The notes under the pieces: generated by a model | The model's input: the letters and a program-made list of their open reading frames with translations, nothing else | What the model was told of the DNA's origin: nothing | The model's database searches: none | DNA from: Flavobacteriales bacterium | Lineage (GTDB): Bacteria > Bacteroidota > Bacteroidia > Flavobacteriales_D > Sanyastnellaceae | Length of the DNA: 38,780 nucleotides | Assembly: GCA_002863125.1 (NCBI GenBank) | Contig: PKEB01000017.1 | Coordinates: 1-38,780 of the forward strand | Direction of reading: 5' to 3' | Made by a program: the position numbers and the translations under genes | Shown: positions 18,846 through 27,422 of the stretch, one piece after another | Numbering within the stretch: the first letter of the stretch is position 1 | How the letters are laid out: every line of letters begins with the position of its first letter

Positions 18846-19615
18846 CGCCACTTCAGGTGCTTGATCGACCGCCCTTCGGATTGAATTTCCTTGAGGGAGT
18901 CGATGCCAATGCGGATGTGTTCGTCCACAAAGGATGCCGTGACTTTGGCGTCGCTGGCATCGGTTTTCACGCCTGTTGGGGTCATGGGCTCGTCGCTCAC
19001 GAGCAGCAACGCCCCGACCGACAACCGATTTGCGAATCCCACACTGAACAGGGTGGCCGTCTCCATGTCGATGGATTGCGCCCGTGTGCTGCGCAAGTAC
19101 GCTTTGAACGCATCGTCGTGTTCCCATACCCGGCGGTTGGTCGTGTACACCGATCCCGTGTAGTAGTCCCGGTTGTAATCCCGAACGGTTGAGGAGATGG
19201 CGCGCTGCAATGCGAAGCTCGGCAAGGCTGGAACCTCGGGTGGGAAGTAGTCATTGGACGTCCCCTCGCCGCGAATCCCGGCCAACGGCAAGATGAGGTC
19301 ACCGATGCGGTTTTTTTCCTTCAAGGCTCCGCATTTCCCCAAGAAGAGCACGGCCTTCGGTGCGATGGCCGATAGGAGGTCCATGACCGTAGCTGCATTG
19401 GCGCTTCCCATGCCGAAATTGATCATGGTCGTGTCGTCTGCCGTGGCGCAGGGCATGGCTTTCTCCCGGCCGACAATTTCACATCCATTCCATTCGGCGA
19501 ACTTGTCGAGGTAGTTGCTGAAGTTGGTCAGGAGGATGTGGCTTCCGAAATCATCCAACTGCATGCCAGTGTAGCGCGGCAACCAATTTGTTACGATGTC
19601 TTGTTTCGTTCGCAT
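18842..19615 (-). CDS. amn: AMP nucleosidase
   Basis: The protein has 257 residues from the ATG at 19615 (MRTKQDIVTNWLPRYTGMQL); an ATG six codons earlier is less likely given the family N-terminus. It belongs to the short Bacteroidota-type AMP nucleosidases of the purine nucleoside phosphorylase superfamily. Visible landmarks are INFGMGSANAATVMDLL, VLFLGKCGALKEKNRIGDL, the ribose-contacting SIDMETATLFSVGF and LVSDEPMTPTGVKTD. The enzyme hydrolyses AMP to adenine and ribose 5-phosphate in the cytoplasm. It is divergent from cytidine deaminase with 51 bases between starts and belongs functionally with the CNT transporter and thymidine phosphorylase downstream. Confidence 0.92.
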   Translation of the reverse strand: MRTKQDIVTNWLPRYTGMQLDDFGSHILLTNFSNYLDKFAEWNGCEIVGREKAMPCATADDTTMINFGMGSANAATVMDLLSAIAPKAVLFLGKCGALKEKNRIGDLILPLAGIRGEGTSNDYFPPEVPALPSFALQRAISSTVRDYNRDYYTGSVYTTNRRVWEHDDAFKAYLRSTRAQSIDMETATLFSVGFANRLSVGALLLVSDEPMTPTGVKTDASDAKVTASFVDEHIRIGIDSLKEIQSEGRSIKHLKWR

Positions 19616-19666
19616 GATGCCAAGGTAACGCATCCCGGACCAAATAAATTTTCTTTACTTGCGTGC

Positions 19667-20152
19667 ATGATTCAACGCATTGAACGGTCTTTTCACCTCG
19701 AGGAATGGCGGGCGGATGAGCTGGAAACCTCCGACCATGAGTTGCTCCAATCCGCACATAAGGCGTGCCAAGCAGCCTATTCCCCGTATTCGAAGTTCAA
19801 TGTGGGCTCCGCGGTCCGGTTGGCTTCAGGAACCATTGTGGCGGGCAGCAACCAGGAAAATGTAGCCTATCCCAGCGGGTTGTGTGCCGAGCGCGTTGCC
19901 TTTTTTGCTGCCGGTGCGCAGCATCCGGATGACCCCATCGTAGCCGCGGCGGTGGTCACCGATAGCACCATGTCTGTGCTTGATTTCTCGCCGTGCGGCG
20001 GTTGCCGACAAGTGATGCTGGAGACGGAGGATCGCCAGGGCACGCCCATCCGATTTCTGATGCAGGCGGGCGAATCGAATGTGTTGATTTCACAGGACGT
20101 TGCGCAGTTTTTGCCTTTGTCGTTTAAGCTGCCTGCTCACCGCAACCCTTAA
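19667..20152 (+). CDS. cdd: Cytidine deaminase
   Basis: The protein has 161 residues from the ATG at 19667; longer in-frame extensions overlap the divergent AMP nucleosidase and its promoter. The zinc and catalytic motifs are complete: CAE at 73-75 (Cys73 ligand, Glu75 proton shuttle) and PCGGC at 109-113 (Cys110 and Cys113 ligands). SPYSKFNVGSAV and GSNQENVAYPSG are the substrate-binding segments. It deaminates cytidine and deoxycytidine to uridine and deoxyuridine. The N-terminal extension of about 25 residues before the core is slightly longer than in the smallest family members. It heads a plus-strand run with a secreted unknown protein, a nucleoside transporter and thymidine phosphorylase. 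Confidence 0.94.
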   Translation: MIQRIERSFHLEEWRADELETSDHELLQSAHKACQAAYSPYSKFNVGSAVRLASGTIVAGSNQENVAYPSGLCAERVAFFAAGAQHPDDPIVAAAVVTDSTMSVLDFSPCGGCRQVMLETEDRQGTPIRFLMQAGESNVLISQDVAQFLPLSFKLPAHRNP

Positions 20153-20176
20153 GCCCGGATTGACGTATACCGCAGC

Positions 20177-21442
20177 ATGCGGTGTTCACACCTCAATTCG
20201 ATTTCAACGTTGGTGTGGTCAGGAATTTTCTTGGCCATTGCCGTGGCATTTCCTGCGGTGAACTTGAGCCAGCAATCCCTGCATTCGATTCAATTCGATG
20301 CGGGTTCGGGTGTTGCTTGCAATCCGATGCAATCCACTGCATCCGGGTTGGTGGGGACTTCAGCCGCTTCGCTGAAGGGATGGGGCCATCAAAGCACGGG
20401 GCGCACGCTCATGCACTGGAAAGGCTCGCTGAATCACGAAGCGTACAACGGGCAGCCCGCAGCGAACCAATTTCGGATCAATGGACACGTGGGCCTGCGC
20501 CGGGCCCTCGGCGAGCATGCGGAAACCGGCATTGAAGCCGGAGTTTCGCAGGGGACAGTATGGGAGCGAAGCATGCGGTACCGGGAGGAATGGCGAGCAT
20601 TTGATGCCGGCCATTGGAGCGGCGCGTGGTGGATGGCATTGCGCAGTGAAGGACGAACAGGCCGGATTTATGTCGAAAAACACGGCTGGAATTACGGGGC
20701 CAACCTCGGATTTGATCGCGGTGAATTTCACGTTGGCGGGGAAGTCCGCCTTCCCATTTTGACGCGTGTTCGGGGCCACATCCGCTTGAACAAAATTGGC
20801 CAACGCCGAACCCATCACATGGCGGATTTGGTCTTTGCGCTCCGCCACTGCGAGAAGCAATTTCGCAATTGGGCCCTGAGTGAGGGAGCGGTGGGTAACG
20901 GCCTTGATTTCCGTTCAGCAGCGCGCTCCGCGGCTGGGTCGGAATGGATGGGCTACCGAATGTGGAGCGAAACCGAAGGGGAGGTGCGTCTGGAGGTTCC
21001 GGAACACCGAGGCCTCAGCGGTGGTGTTGAAATGGCATGGAGGCACCGCGTCGATGCCGTGCGTGGTACCTACGATGAGGACCGCGCCCTGGTTGGGGCG
21101 TGGATTTCAGGGGCAAACCGCGCTTGGTCCGGTAAAGCCCGGTGCACGTGGAATGCTGTCCACAGTGCTGGCCAGGCCGTTTACAGCGAGCACGGTTGGG
21201 ATACTTACCGGTACAACCACGTGGTGTGCGAAGGACGCTTGGAGCGAACGATTCGAGGAGATGTGGGGGCTTTCGTCGCTGGTGGGTTGCAGCTGTGGCG
21301 GTCGAACGCCCTACCTGTTGGATGGTACCAGCGATCAGATTGGTCCTCTGGCTGGATCCGTTGCGGTATCGTGTGGCAGGCGTCAACGGCTCCGCGTTGG
21401 GAGCGACGTCACACCTTGAAGCGCAGAATCCCTGTAGAGTAG
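20177..21442 (+). CDS. Exported protein of unknown function within the nucleoside gene cluster
   Basis: The protein has 421 residues from the ATG at 20177, beginning with a signal-like segment ([19 protein letters not shown]). The rest is rich in Trp, Arg, His and Gly with alternating hydrophobic and polar residues ([39 protein letters not shown]), which suggests a beta-rich envelope protein, possibly a small outer-membrane barrel. I do not recognise a family. It lies 24 bases after cdd and 35 bases before the CNT transporter gene, all on the plus strand, so co-expression is likely. An outer-membrane channel or surface binder for nucleosides would fit the context, but this is inference only. 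Confidence 0.65.
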   Translation: MRCSHLNSISTLVWSGIFLAIAVAFPAVNLSQQSLHSIQFDAGSGVACNPMQSTASGLVGTSAASLKGWGHQSTGRTLMHWKGSLNHEAYNGQPAANQFRINGHVGLRRALGEHAETGIEAGVSQGTVWERSMRYREEWRAFDAGHWSGAWWMALRSEGRTGRIYVEKHGWNYGANLGFDRGEFHVGGEVRLPILTRVRGHIRLNKIGQRRTHHMADLVFALRHCEKQFRNWALSEGAVGNGLDFRSAARSAAGSEWMGYRMWSETEGEVRLEVPEHRGLSGGVEMAWRHRVDAVRGTYDEDRALVGAWISGANRAWSGKARCTWNAVHSAGQAVYSEHGWDTYRYNHVVCEGRLERTIRGDVGAFVAGGLQLWRSNALPVGWYQRSDWSSGWIRCGIVWQASTAPRWERRHTLKRRIPVE

Positions 21443-21477
21443 TCGACATTCTTCCGAAGCATTGTAGATTCGTTGCC

Positions 21478-22740
21478 ATGACAGTGATAATGAGTCTCGT
21501 GGGCATGGTGGTTTTGGTGGGCATCGCATTTGCCGCATCGAACAACCGGAAGGCCATCCAATTGCGCACGGTGTTGGGAGCGTTCGCCATCCAGTTGTTC
21601 TTCGGCGCATTCGTTTTGTACATCCCATCTGGAAAATCCCTTCTCATATCCATATCATCCGGGGTACAGCGGGTGATTGATTATGGAAACGATGGCATCA
21701 CCTTCATTTTCGGAGGCCTCAACTCCGACCAGATGTTTGAAGTCTTCGGTGGATCCGGGTTTGTCTTTGCCGTTCGCGTGCTTCCGGTCATCATTTTCTT
21801 CTCGTCCCTGATCGCAGTGCTCTACCACATCGGCATCATGCAGTGGGTGATCAACGTGCTGGGCGGTGGATTGCGTCGGGCACTGGGCACGTCGCGTGCC
21901 GAATCGCTCTCTGCAACGGCCAACATTTTTGTCGGGCAAACCGAAGCACCCCTCGTCGTGCGTCCCTTCATCAAGAACATGACCTCCTCCGAGCTCTTTG
22001 CAGTGATGGTAGGGGGGCTGGCCTCGGTCGCGGGGTCGGTACTGGCGGGGTATGCGTCCCTCGGGGTACCGCTGGAGTACTTGATTGCTGCATCCTTTAT
22101 GGCGGCCCCGGGCGGGTTGTTGTTTGCCAAGCTCATTTACCCGGAGACAGAAGAGCCCAAGGAGGCCTTGTCCACCGAAGAAATGAATGAGGAGTTGGAT
22201 GGTCAATCGGTGAATGTCATCGATGCGGCGGCCAACGGTGCGGCCTCAGGCCTCAAACTGGCAATGAATGTCGGTGCCATGTTGCTCGCTTTTGTGGGGT
22301 TGATTGCATTGGTCAACGGCCTGTTCAGCGGCATCGGAGGATGGTTCAATCACCCGGAACTGACCCTCGAATTGATCCTAGGCTATGTCTTTGCGCCGCT
22401 GGCGTTCTTGATTGGTGTGCCGTGGCATGAAGCCATCGTGGCCGGTTCTTTCATAGGTCAAAAGCTCATTGTCAACGAATTCGTGGCCTACTTGAATTTC
22501 GCGCCCTACTTGGCTGAAGGCGCCGAGGTAGTCCTGAGCGAGAAGACCAAGGCTATTGTCTCTTTTGCGCTTTGTGGGTTCGCCAACTTGTCGTCGATTG
22601 CCATTCTGCTGGGAGGACTGGGGTCGTTGGCCCCGTCGCGCCGCCCGGACATTGCACGGTTTGGTTTGAAGGCTGTGCTTGCTGCCACGTTATCAAACCT
22701 GATGTCGGCAACGATTGCGGGGTTGTTTTTGTCGCTGTAA
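21478..22740 (+). CDS. nupC: Concentrative nucleoside transporter (CNT/NupC family)
   Basis: The protein has 420 residues from the ATG at 21478 ([18 protein letters not shown]); a second ATG at 21490 is also possible, and the longer open frame upstream runs through the previous gene. It has about ten hydrophobic segments and the CNT hallmark region [17 protein letters not shown], plus [46 protein letters not shown] and [21 protein letters not shown] transporters import nucleosides across the inner membrane using a sodium or proton gradient. The gene is followed 17 bases later by thymidine phosphorylase, so imported pyrimidine nucleosides can be cleaved directly. Assignment is firm; nucleoside preference cannot be read from sequence. 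Confidence 0.94.
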   Translation: MTVIMSLVGMVVLVGIAFAASNNRKAIQLRTVLGAFAIQLFFGAFVLYIPSGKSLLISISSGVQRVIDYGNDGITFIFGGLNSDQMFEVFGGSGFVFAVRVLPVIIFFSSLIAVLYHIGIMQWVINVLGGGLRRALGTSRAESLSATANIFVGQTEAPLVVRPFIKNMTSSELFAVMVGGLASVAGSVLAGYASLGVPLEYLIAASFMAAPGGLLFAKLIYPETEEPKEALSTEEMNEELDGQSVNVIDAAANGAASGLKLAMNVGAMLLAFVGLIALVNGLFSGIGGWFNHPELTLELILGYVFAPLAFLIGVPWHEAIVAGSFIGQKLIVNEFVAYLNFAPYLAEGAEVVLSEKTKAIVSFALCGFANLSSIAILLGGLGSLAPSRRPDIARFGLKAVLAATLSNLMSATIAGLFLSL

Positions 22741-22757
22741 ACGGCAGGGGACTGACC

Positions 22758-24086
22758 ATGTTGATTCCGGAAATCATACGAAAGAAGCGGGACGGCCAAG
22801 CCTTGAGCACGGCTGAAATTCAACGTTTCGTACAGGGGGTAACCGAAGGAGAAGTAACGGACGCGCAGATTGCGGCGTTCGCCATGGCCTCGATTTTTCA
22901 GGACATCTCGTACCGTGAGCGCACCGACCTCACGTTGGCCATGCGCGATTCCGGCAAGGTGCTCAACTGGGACGCCGAACGATTGGGGGGTCCTGTGTTG
23001 GACAAGCACTCCACGGGTGGTGTCGGCGATACGGTGTCGTTCGTGCTGGCCCCAATTTTGGCTGCATGTGGCGGCTTTGTGCCCATGATTGCCGGTCGGG
23101 GATTGGCACACACGGGCGGGACAATTGATAAACTTGAGTCCATCCCAGGGTACACTACCGCCCCGGACGAGTCGACGTTTCGCGGAGCGGTCGAGCGGTG
23201 CGGATTTGCCATCGCCGGCCAAACCGATGATTTTGCGCCGGCCGACCGTCGCATGTACGCCACCCGCGATGTGACAGCGACGGTGGAGCAGTACGGATTG
23301 ATCACGGCCAGCATCTTGTCGAAGAAACTCGCAGCAGGCCTTGGGTCGTTGGTGATGGACATCAAGGTCGGGAATGGGGCGTTCATGACAGACATGACCG
23401 TAGCGCGTGAGTTGTCGGACTCGCTCTGTGCGGTGGGAACCCAAGCCGGCATGCCCACCGAAGCGTTGCTCACCGACATGAACCAACCGTTGGCGGATGC
23501 CGCGGGCAACGGGCTTGAGGTGAAAGAGGCCATGAGCTTGTTGCGGGGTGAAATCACGGAAGGAAGGCTGCATGAGGTGACCAAGGCACTGGCCATTCGC
23601 AACGGCTGCCTATCCGGCTTGTTTGCCTCTGAGAGCGATGGGGCAAGCGCCGTAGATCGCGTGCTGTCGGATGGAACAGCAGCAGAACGTTTTGCTCAAT
23701 CCATCTCAGCGATGGGCGGACCTGCGGATTTGTTGTCCAATCCGAAGCACCTCGCGAACGCTCCCGTTGTTCGACCGGTGATGACCGGAGCTGCAGAGTG
23801 GGGCAAAACCCTCACGCAAGTGGATACCCGTCAACTTGGTTTGGCGGTGGTGGATTTGGGCGGTGGTCGGACCCACGCGGGTCAATCCATTGACCATGCT
23901 GTGGGATGCACGGGCTGGCTGCGCTGTGGATCGATTGCCGATGCCGATGTGCCGTTGGCGATGGTGCATGCGCGAAACGAGGCGGATTATGAGCGAGCGG
24001 CGCACCGCATCCGCCATGCCTTCCAATTTTCAGAAAAAGCGCAGGCGACGGCGGCAACCGTTGTCATCGAACACCGCACAGCCTAA
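22758..24086 (+). CDS. deoA: Thymidine/pyrimidine-nucleoside phosphorylase
   Basis: The protein has 442 residues from the ATG at 22758. It carries the phosphate-binding KHSTGGVGDT motif (83-92) and the family signature AGRGLAHTGGTIDKLE (112-127), plus SKKLAAGLGSLVMDIKVGNG, the domain-closing Lys region. Length and order match bacterial thymidine phosphorylases. It converts thymidine (or uridine) and phosphate to the base and (deoxy)ribose 1-phosphate in the cytoplasm. Together with cdd and the CNT transporter it completes a pyrimidine-nucleoside salvage route. The next gene starts nine bases downstream and is not obviously related in function. Confidence 0.95.
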   Translation: MLIPEIIRKKRDGQALSTAEIQRFVQGVTEGEVTDAQIAAFAMASIFQDISYRERTDLTLAMRDSGKVLNWDAERLGGPVLDKHSTGGVGDTVSFVLAPILAACGGFVPMIAGRGLAHTGGTIDKLESIPGYTTAPDESTFRGAVERCGFAIAGQTDDFAPADRRMYATRDVTATVEQYGLITASILSKKLAAGLGSLVMDIKVGNGAFMTDMTVARELSDSLCAVGTQAGMPTEALLTDMNQPLADAAGNGLEVKEAMSLLRGEITEGRLHEVTKALAIRNGCLSGLFASESDGASAVDRVLSDGTAAERFAQSISAMGGPADLLSNPKHLANAPVVRPVMTGAAEWGKTLTQVDTRQLGLAVVDLGGGRTHAGQSIDHAVGCTGWLRCGSIADADVPLAMVHARNEADYERAAHRIRHAFQFSEKAQATAATVVIEHRTA

Positions 24087-24095
24087 GTTTGCGGT

Positions 24096-24875
24096 ATGGT
24101 TAAAGTCAAGGTTTTCGACTCTTCCGCGGCCAAGGCGTCCAAGCGGCAAGTCATGGAGGCGCCCGCTACCGATGCAGAGGCGTTTTATGATGTGGTTGAT
24201 TCACGAAGGAGCGTGCGAATCTATGCGGATGAACCCGTGCCCGAGGAGGCAGTGCGGCGGGCGATGGATGCGGCCTTGAAAGCCCCCAATTCCTCTAATC
24301 TTCAGGTGTGGGAAATCCACTGGGTGCGCTCCGCCGAAAAGAAGGCGGAACTGGCCAAATACTGCTTGGGGCAACCTGCAGCGACAACGGCGCAGGAGTT
24401 GTTGGTGTTCGTGGCGCGTCCAGACTTATGGCGCCGCAACAACAGCCGGATGATTACCCACCTGCGTTCCAATCCCAAGACCCCGGAAAAAGCCTTCCAA
24501 TACTTCGAAAAAATCACCAAAATCGTCTACAACCAAGGGCCTTTCGGCGTGTTCCGTCCGTTCAAATGGATCTGGTTCACCGTGCGGGGTTGGAGTAAGC
24601 CGACCCCACGCGAGCCCATCAGCCTGGCGCACATGGACGTTTGGGCCCACAAGACGACCGCCTTGGCGTGCCAGACCTTCATGCTGGCCGCGCGGGCCGA
24701 GGGGTACGATTCATGCCCCATGGAAGGGCTGGATTCCAAACGCGTCAAACAATTGCTCGGCTTGCCGCGCCGCGCTGGCATCACCATGGCCATCTCGATG
24801 GGGAAACGCGCGGAAGGCGGCATCTACAACGAACGGTTTCGGTTTCCTCAGGAGGACTTCATTCATGAACACTAA
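24096..24875 (+). CDS. Nitroreductase family flavoprotein
   Basis: The protein has 259 residues. RRSVRIYADEPVPEEAVRRA followed by ALKAPNSSNLQVWEIHWV is the FMN-binding start of the nitroreductase family. Near the C-terminus, ALACQTFMLAARAEGYDSCP and PRRAGITMAISMGKRAEGG give the second flavin-contact and dimer region. Family members are FMN-dependent homodimeric NAD(P)H oxidoreductases acting on quinones, nitro-compounds or other substrates. A central insertion of about 50 residues (ITHLRSNPKTPEKAFQYFEK to RGWSKPTPREPIS) makes it longer than the minimal 200-residue form. Spacing to neighbours is 9 and 8 bases, so it is probably in one transcription unit with deoA and the TerC gene. Substrate unknown. 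Confidence 0.88.
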   Translation: MVKVKVFDSSAAKASKRQVMEAPATDAEAFYDVVDSRRSVRIYADEPVPEEAVRRAMDAALKAPNSSNLQVWEIHWVRSAEKKAELAKYCLGQPAATTAQELLVFVARPDLWRRNNSRMITHLRSNPKTPEKAFQYFEKITKIVYNQGPFGVFRPFKWIWFTVRGWSKPTPREPISLAHMDVWAHKTTALACQTFMLAARAEGYDSCPMEGLDSKRVKQLLGLPRRAGITMAISMGKRAEGGIYNERFRFPQEDFIHEH

Positions 24876-24883
24876 ACGATGCG

Positions 24884-25654
24884 ATGGATTGGTTGATTAG
24901 CCTCATCATGTTGGTGGCCCTCGAGGCGGTATTGGGCATTGATAATTTGCTGTATATCGCTATCGAATCTGGTCGAGTTGATTCGTCTCAACAAACTCGA
25001 GTACAGCGTATTGGGATATTTGGAGCTGTGATAATGCGGGTAGCGTTATTGCTGCTGCTCGTGCAACTCATCCAGTGGTTTCAGCTGCCCTTCGCAACCG
25101 TTCATTGGGAGGGGGTGATTGAAGCGTCTTTCAACGGCCACAGCGTCATCGCCATGGTGGGTGGCGGGTTCATTGTGTACACCGCAGTGAAAGAAGTTTG
25201 GCACATGCTCGCCGGCGATCTGGGCTCCCACGAAGCACAAGCGACACCGAAATCTGCCCGCGCTGCCATCTTCGCCATGGTGCTGATGAACGCCGTGTTT
25301 TCTTTCGATAGCGTTTTGACGGCCATTGCGCTGACCGACAACATGGCGGTTATGGTTGTGAGCATCCTGCTGAGCGGCGTTATCATGCTGCTGCTCGCCA
25401 ATCGTGTGGCAGCGTTCCTAAAGAAAAACCGAGCCTACGAGGTGCTCGGTTTGTTCATTCTGTTGCTGGTCGGAGTAATGCTGCTTTCTGAAGGTGGGCA
25501 TCTGGCCCATTTGACCTTGTTTGGTGGGGAAGTGCATGCCCTCAACAAGACCACCTTCTACTTTGCTGTTTCCGTGCTCATCGCGGTGGATTTGGTCCAA
25601 TCGCGTTATCAAAAGCGCCTTGCGAAGGCTCAGGAATCTGCTTCCGCTGAATAG
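24884..25654 (+). CDS. TerC family integral membrane protein
   Basis: The protein has 256 residues with about seven hydrophobic helices. The opening LVALEAVLGIDNLLYIAIES, with its Glu and Asp inside a helix, and the second half-repeat MNAVFSFDSVLTAIALTDN are the two acidic signatures of the TerC family. Members such as TerC and Alx are inner-membrane proteins connected with tellurite resistance, pH response and manganese export. The acidic residues in helices are thought to coordinate metal. Manganese or general metal efflux is the most probable role; no other ter genes are nearby. It overlaps the convergent asnB gene by 25 bases at the 3' end. Confidence 0.9.
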   Translation: MDWLISLIMLVALEAVLGIDNLLYIAIESGRVDSSQQTRVQRIGIFGAVIMRVALLLLLVQLIQWFQLPFATVHWEGVIEASFNGHSVIAMVGGGFIVYTAVKEVWHMLAGDLGSHEAQATPKSARAAIFAMVLMNAVFSFDSVLTAIALTDNMAVMVVSILLSGVIMLLLANRVAAFLKKNRAYEVLGLFILLLVGVMLLSEGGHLAHLTLFGGEVHALNKTTFYFAVSVLIAVDLVQSRYQKRLAKAQESASAE

Positions 25655-27309
25655 CCGGAGTTGTGCACGTTGGTGACCGCGCGCCCCGAAGGGTCGACCA
25701 CATTTTTGAGGCTTTCATTCCATTCCAGTGCCTTCTCCGTCGAGCAGGCTACAGACTTGCCGCCAGGGACGGAATTCGCCGCGGCAGCCGTCGGAAAGTG
25801 CTTTTCAAAAATGGTGCGGTAGAAGTACCCTTCTTTCGTTGCCGGAGGATTGATTGGGAAACGCACGGATGCGCGTTCCATCTCATCGTCGCTCACCAAA
25901 CGCTCGGCGTGGTCTTTCAATCCATCGATCCAGCCGTAACCAACACCGTCGGAGAATTGCTCCTTCTGGCGCCAGAGTACTTCGTCGGGAATGAGGCCCT
26001 CGAACGATTCGCGGATGATGTGCTTCTCGATTTTGCCGTTGCCGCCCATTTTCGCGGCCGGGTCGAGGTTCATGGCGTAGTTGACAAACGGCTTGTGCAG
26101 GAATGGCACACGCGTTTCAATGCCCCAGGCCATCATGGATTTGTTCGCTCGGGAGCAATCGTATTTGTTCAATGCCAAAACCTTGCGTACGGATTCCTCG
26201 TGAAACTCCTTCGCATCGGGAGCCATGTGGAAATAGAGGTATCCGCCAAATAGTTCGTCTGCACCTTCGCCACTGAGGACCATCTTGATGCCCATGGCTT
26301 TAATCTGGCGTGCCATCAAGTACATGGGCGTGGAGGCCCGGATGGTGGTCACGTCATAGGTCTCAATGTGTTTAATGACATCTTCGAGGGCGTCCAGGCC
26401 TTCTTGAATGGTAAACACAAGCGGGTGGTGAATGGTGCCAATGTGGTCGGCCACTTTTTGCGCCGCAGCAACATCCGGGCTTCCCTCGAGGCCAATGCTG
26501 AAGCTGTGCACTTGGGGCCACCATGCTTCGGAATTGTCCTCATCGTCCACGCGCATTTGCGAGAAGTTCTTGGCAACCGCTGCAATGACGGAAGAGTCGA
26601 GCCCACCGCTGATGAGGAGACCGTAGGGCACATCGCCCATCAGATGTGATTTGACGCTCTGTTCGAGCGTGGCGCGCAATTCTTCCTTTCTGTAAGCCTG
26701 CTTTGGAGCTTTTTCCCAATCCATCCAGGCTTCGTTGTAATACCGCGTGGGGGCAGCATCCTCCGACGACCACACATGACCGGGAGGGAATTCACTCACA
26801 TCCTCGCACAAGGGTTCGATGCCTTTCATTTCTGATGCGACAACCAAAGCGCCATCGGCGGTGTGGCCGTAGTACAGCGGAATGATCCCAATGGGGTCGC
26901 GGCCGATCAGCCACGTGTCATTTTCGACGTCGTATAACACGAAGGCAAACATGCCTTCCAAGTGGTGCGCGAGTTCGCGACCGTGCGCCCTGTACAAGCT
27001 GAGGATGACCTCACAATCGCTGCCGGTTTGGTAGGGAAATGAAGTCGTTTGCGCCCGAAGTTGCTTGTGGTTGTAGATCTCGCCGTTCACCGCAAGCGCC
27101 GTTCCGGTTTCCGGATCCAGCAGGGGCTGGGCGCCACTCGTAACGTCCACAATGGCCAGTCGTTCATGGGCCAGGACTGCGCGTTCGTGCTGGAACACCC
27201 CGGACCAATCGGGTCCGCGGTGCCGTTGCCGTTTCGAAATGGCGAGGGCTGTTGCTCGGAGCTCATCTGCGGGAGCGTCCGCATTGAGGATGGCGGTAAT
27301 TGAACACAT
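25630..27309 (-). CDS. asnB: Asparagine synthetase B (glutamine-hydrolysing)
   Basis: The protein has 559 residues from the ATG at 27309, chosen because it places the essential nucleophile Cys at position 2 (MCSITAILN); an upstream start would bury it. The glutaminase domain (RQRHRGPDWSG, LAHERLAIVD, LAVNGEIYNH, TGSDCEVIL) is followed by the synthetase domain with the pyrophosphate loop SGGLDSS at 234-240 and the LSGEGADELFGGYLYFH segment. It makes asparagine from aspartate, glutamine and ATP in the cytoplasm. Length and motif order fit the E. coli-type AsnB. The gene is divergent from a T9SS subtilase 113 bases away and converges with the TerC gene. Confidence 0.95.
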   Translation of the reverse strand: MCSITAILNADAPADELRATALAISKRQRHRGPDWSGVFQHERAVLAHERLAIVDVTSGAQPLLDPETGTALAVNGEIYNHKQLRAQTTSFPYQTGSDCEVILSLYRAHGRELAHHLEGMFAFVLYDVENDTWLIGRDPIGIIPLYYGHTADGALVVASEMKGIEPLCEDVSEFPPGHVWSSEDAAPTRYYNEAWMDWEKAPKQAYRKEELRATLEQSVKSHLMGDVPYGLLISGGLDSSVIAAVAKNFSQMRVDDEDNSEAWWPQVHSFSIGLEGSPDVAAAQKVADHIGTIHHPLVFTIQEGLDALEDVIKHIETYDVTTIRASTPMYLMARQIKAMGIKMVLSGEGADELFGGYLYFHMAPDAKEFHEESVRKVLALNKYDCSRANKSMMAWGIETRVPFLHKPFVNYAMNLDPAAKMGGNGKIEKHIIRESFEGLIPDEVLWRQKEQFSDGVGYGWIDGLKDHAERLVSDDEMERASVRFPINPPATKEGYFYRTIFEKHFPTAAAANSVPGGKSVACSTEKALEWNESLKNVVDPSGRAVTNVHNSGYSAEADS

Positions 27310-27390
27310 GTTGCACTTTTCTTTGGTGCTCCTACGCATACAGCGGAGTGGATGTTGCATTTTGGTCCATCAATTTTACCTGCTTAGTGA

Positions 27391-27398
27391 TACCTTTG
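27391..27398 (+). promoter_or_regulatory. Bacteroidota-type -7 promoter element for the subtilase gene
   Basis: TACCTTTG is a perfect match to TAnnTTTG and lies 24 bases before the subtilase start codon. The nearest TTTG upstream, at 27361-27364, is 26 bases away, longer than the usual spacing of about 19. The -33 partner is therefore uncertain. Confidence 0.45.
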
Positions 27399-27422
27399 AA
27401 GAACCTCAAAAATTTTGAAACC

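Noticed and set aside
22506-23573. A 355-residue minus-strand frame across the nupC/deoA junction
   Set aside because: It overlaps two secure genes completely and its translation has low-complexity Arg/His-rich shadow character.
24884-25654. Seven-helix membrane protein considered as the missing rhodopsin partner of blh
   Set aside because: It lacks the retinal-binding Lys helix pattern and has clear TerC acidic signatures; no rhodopsin gene was found elsewhere in the window.
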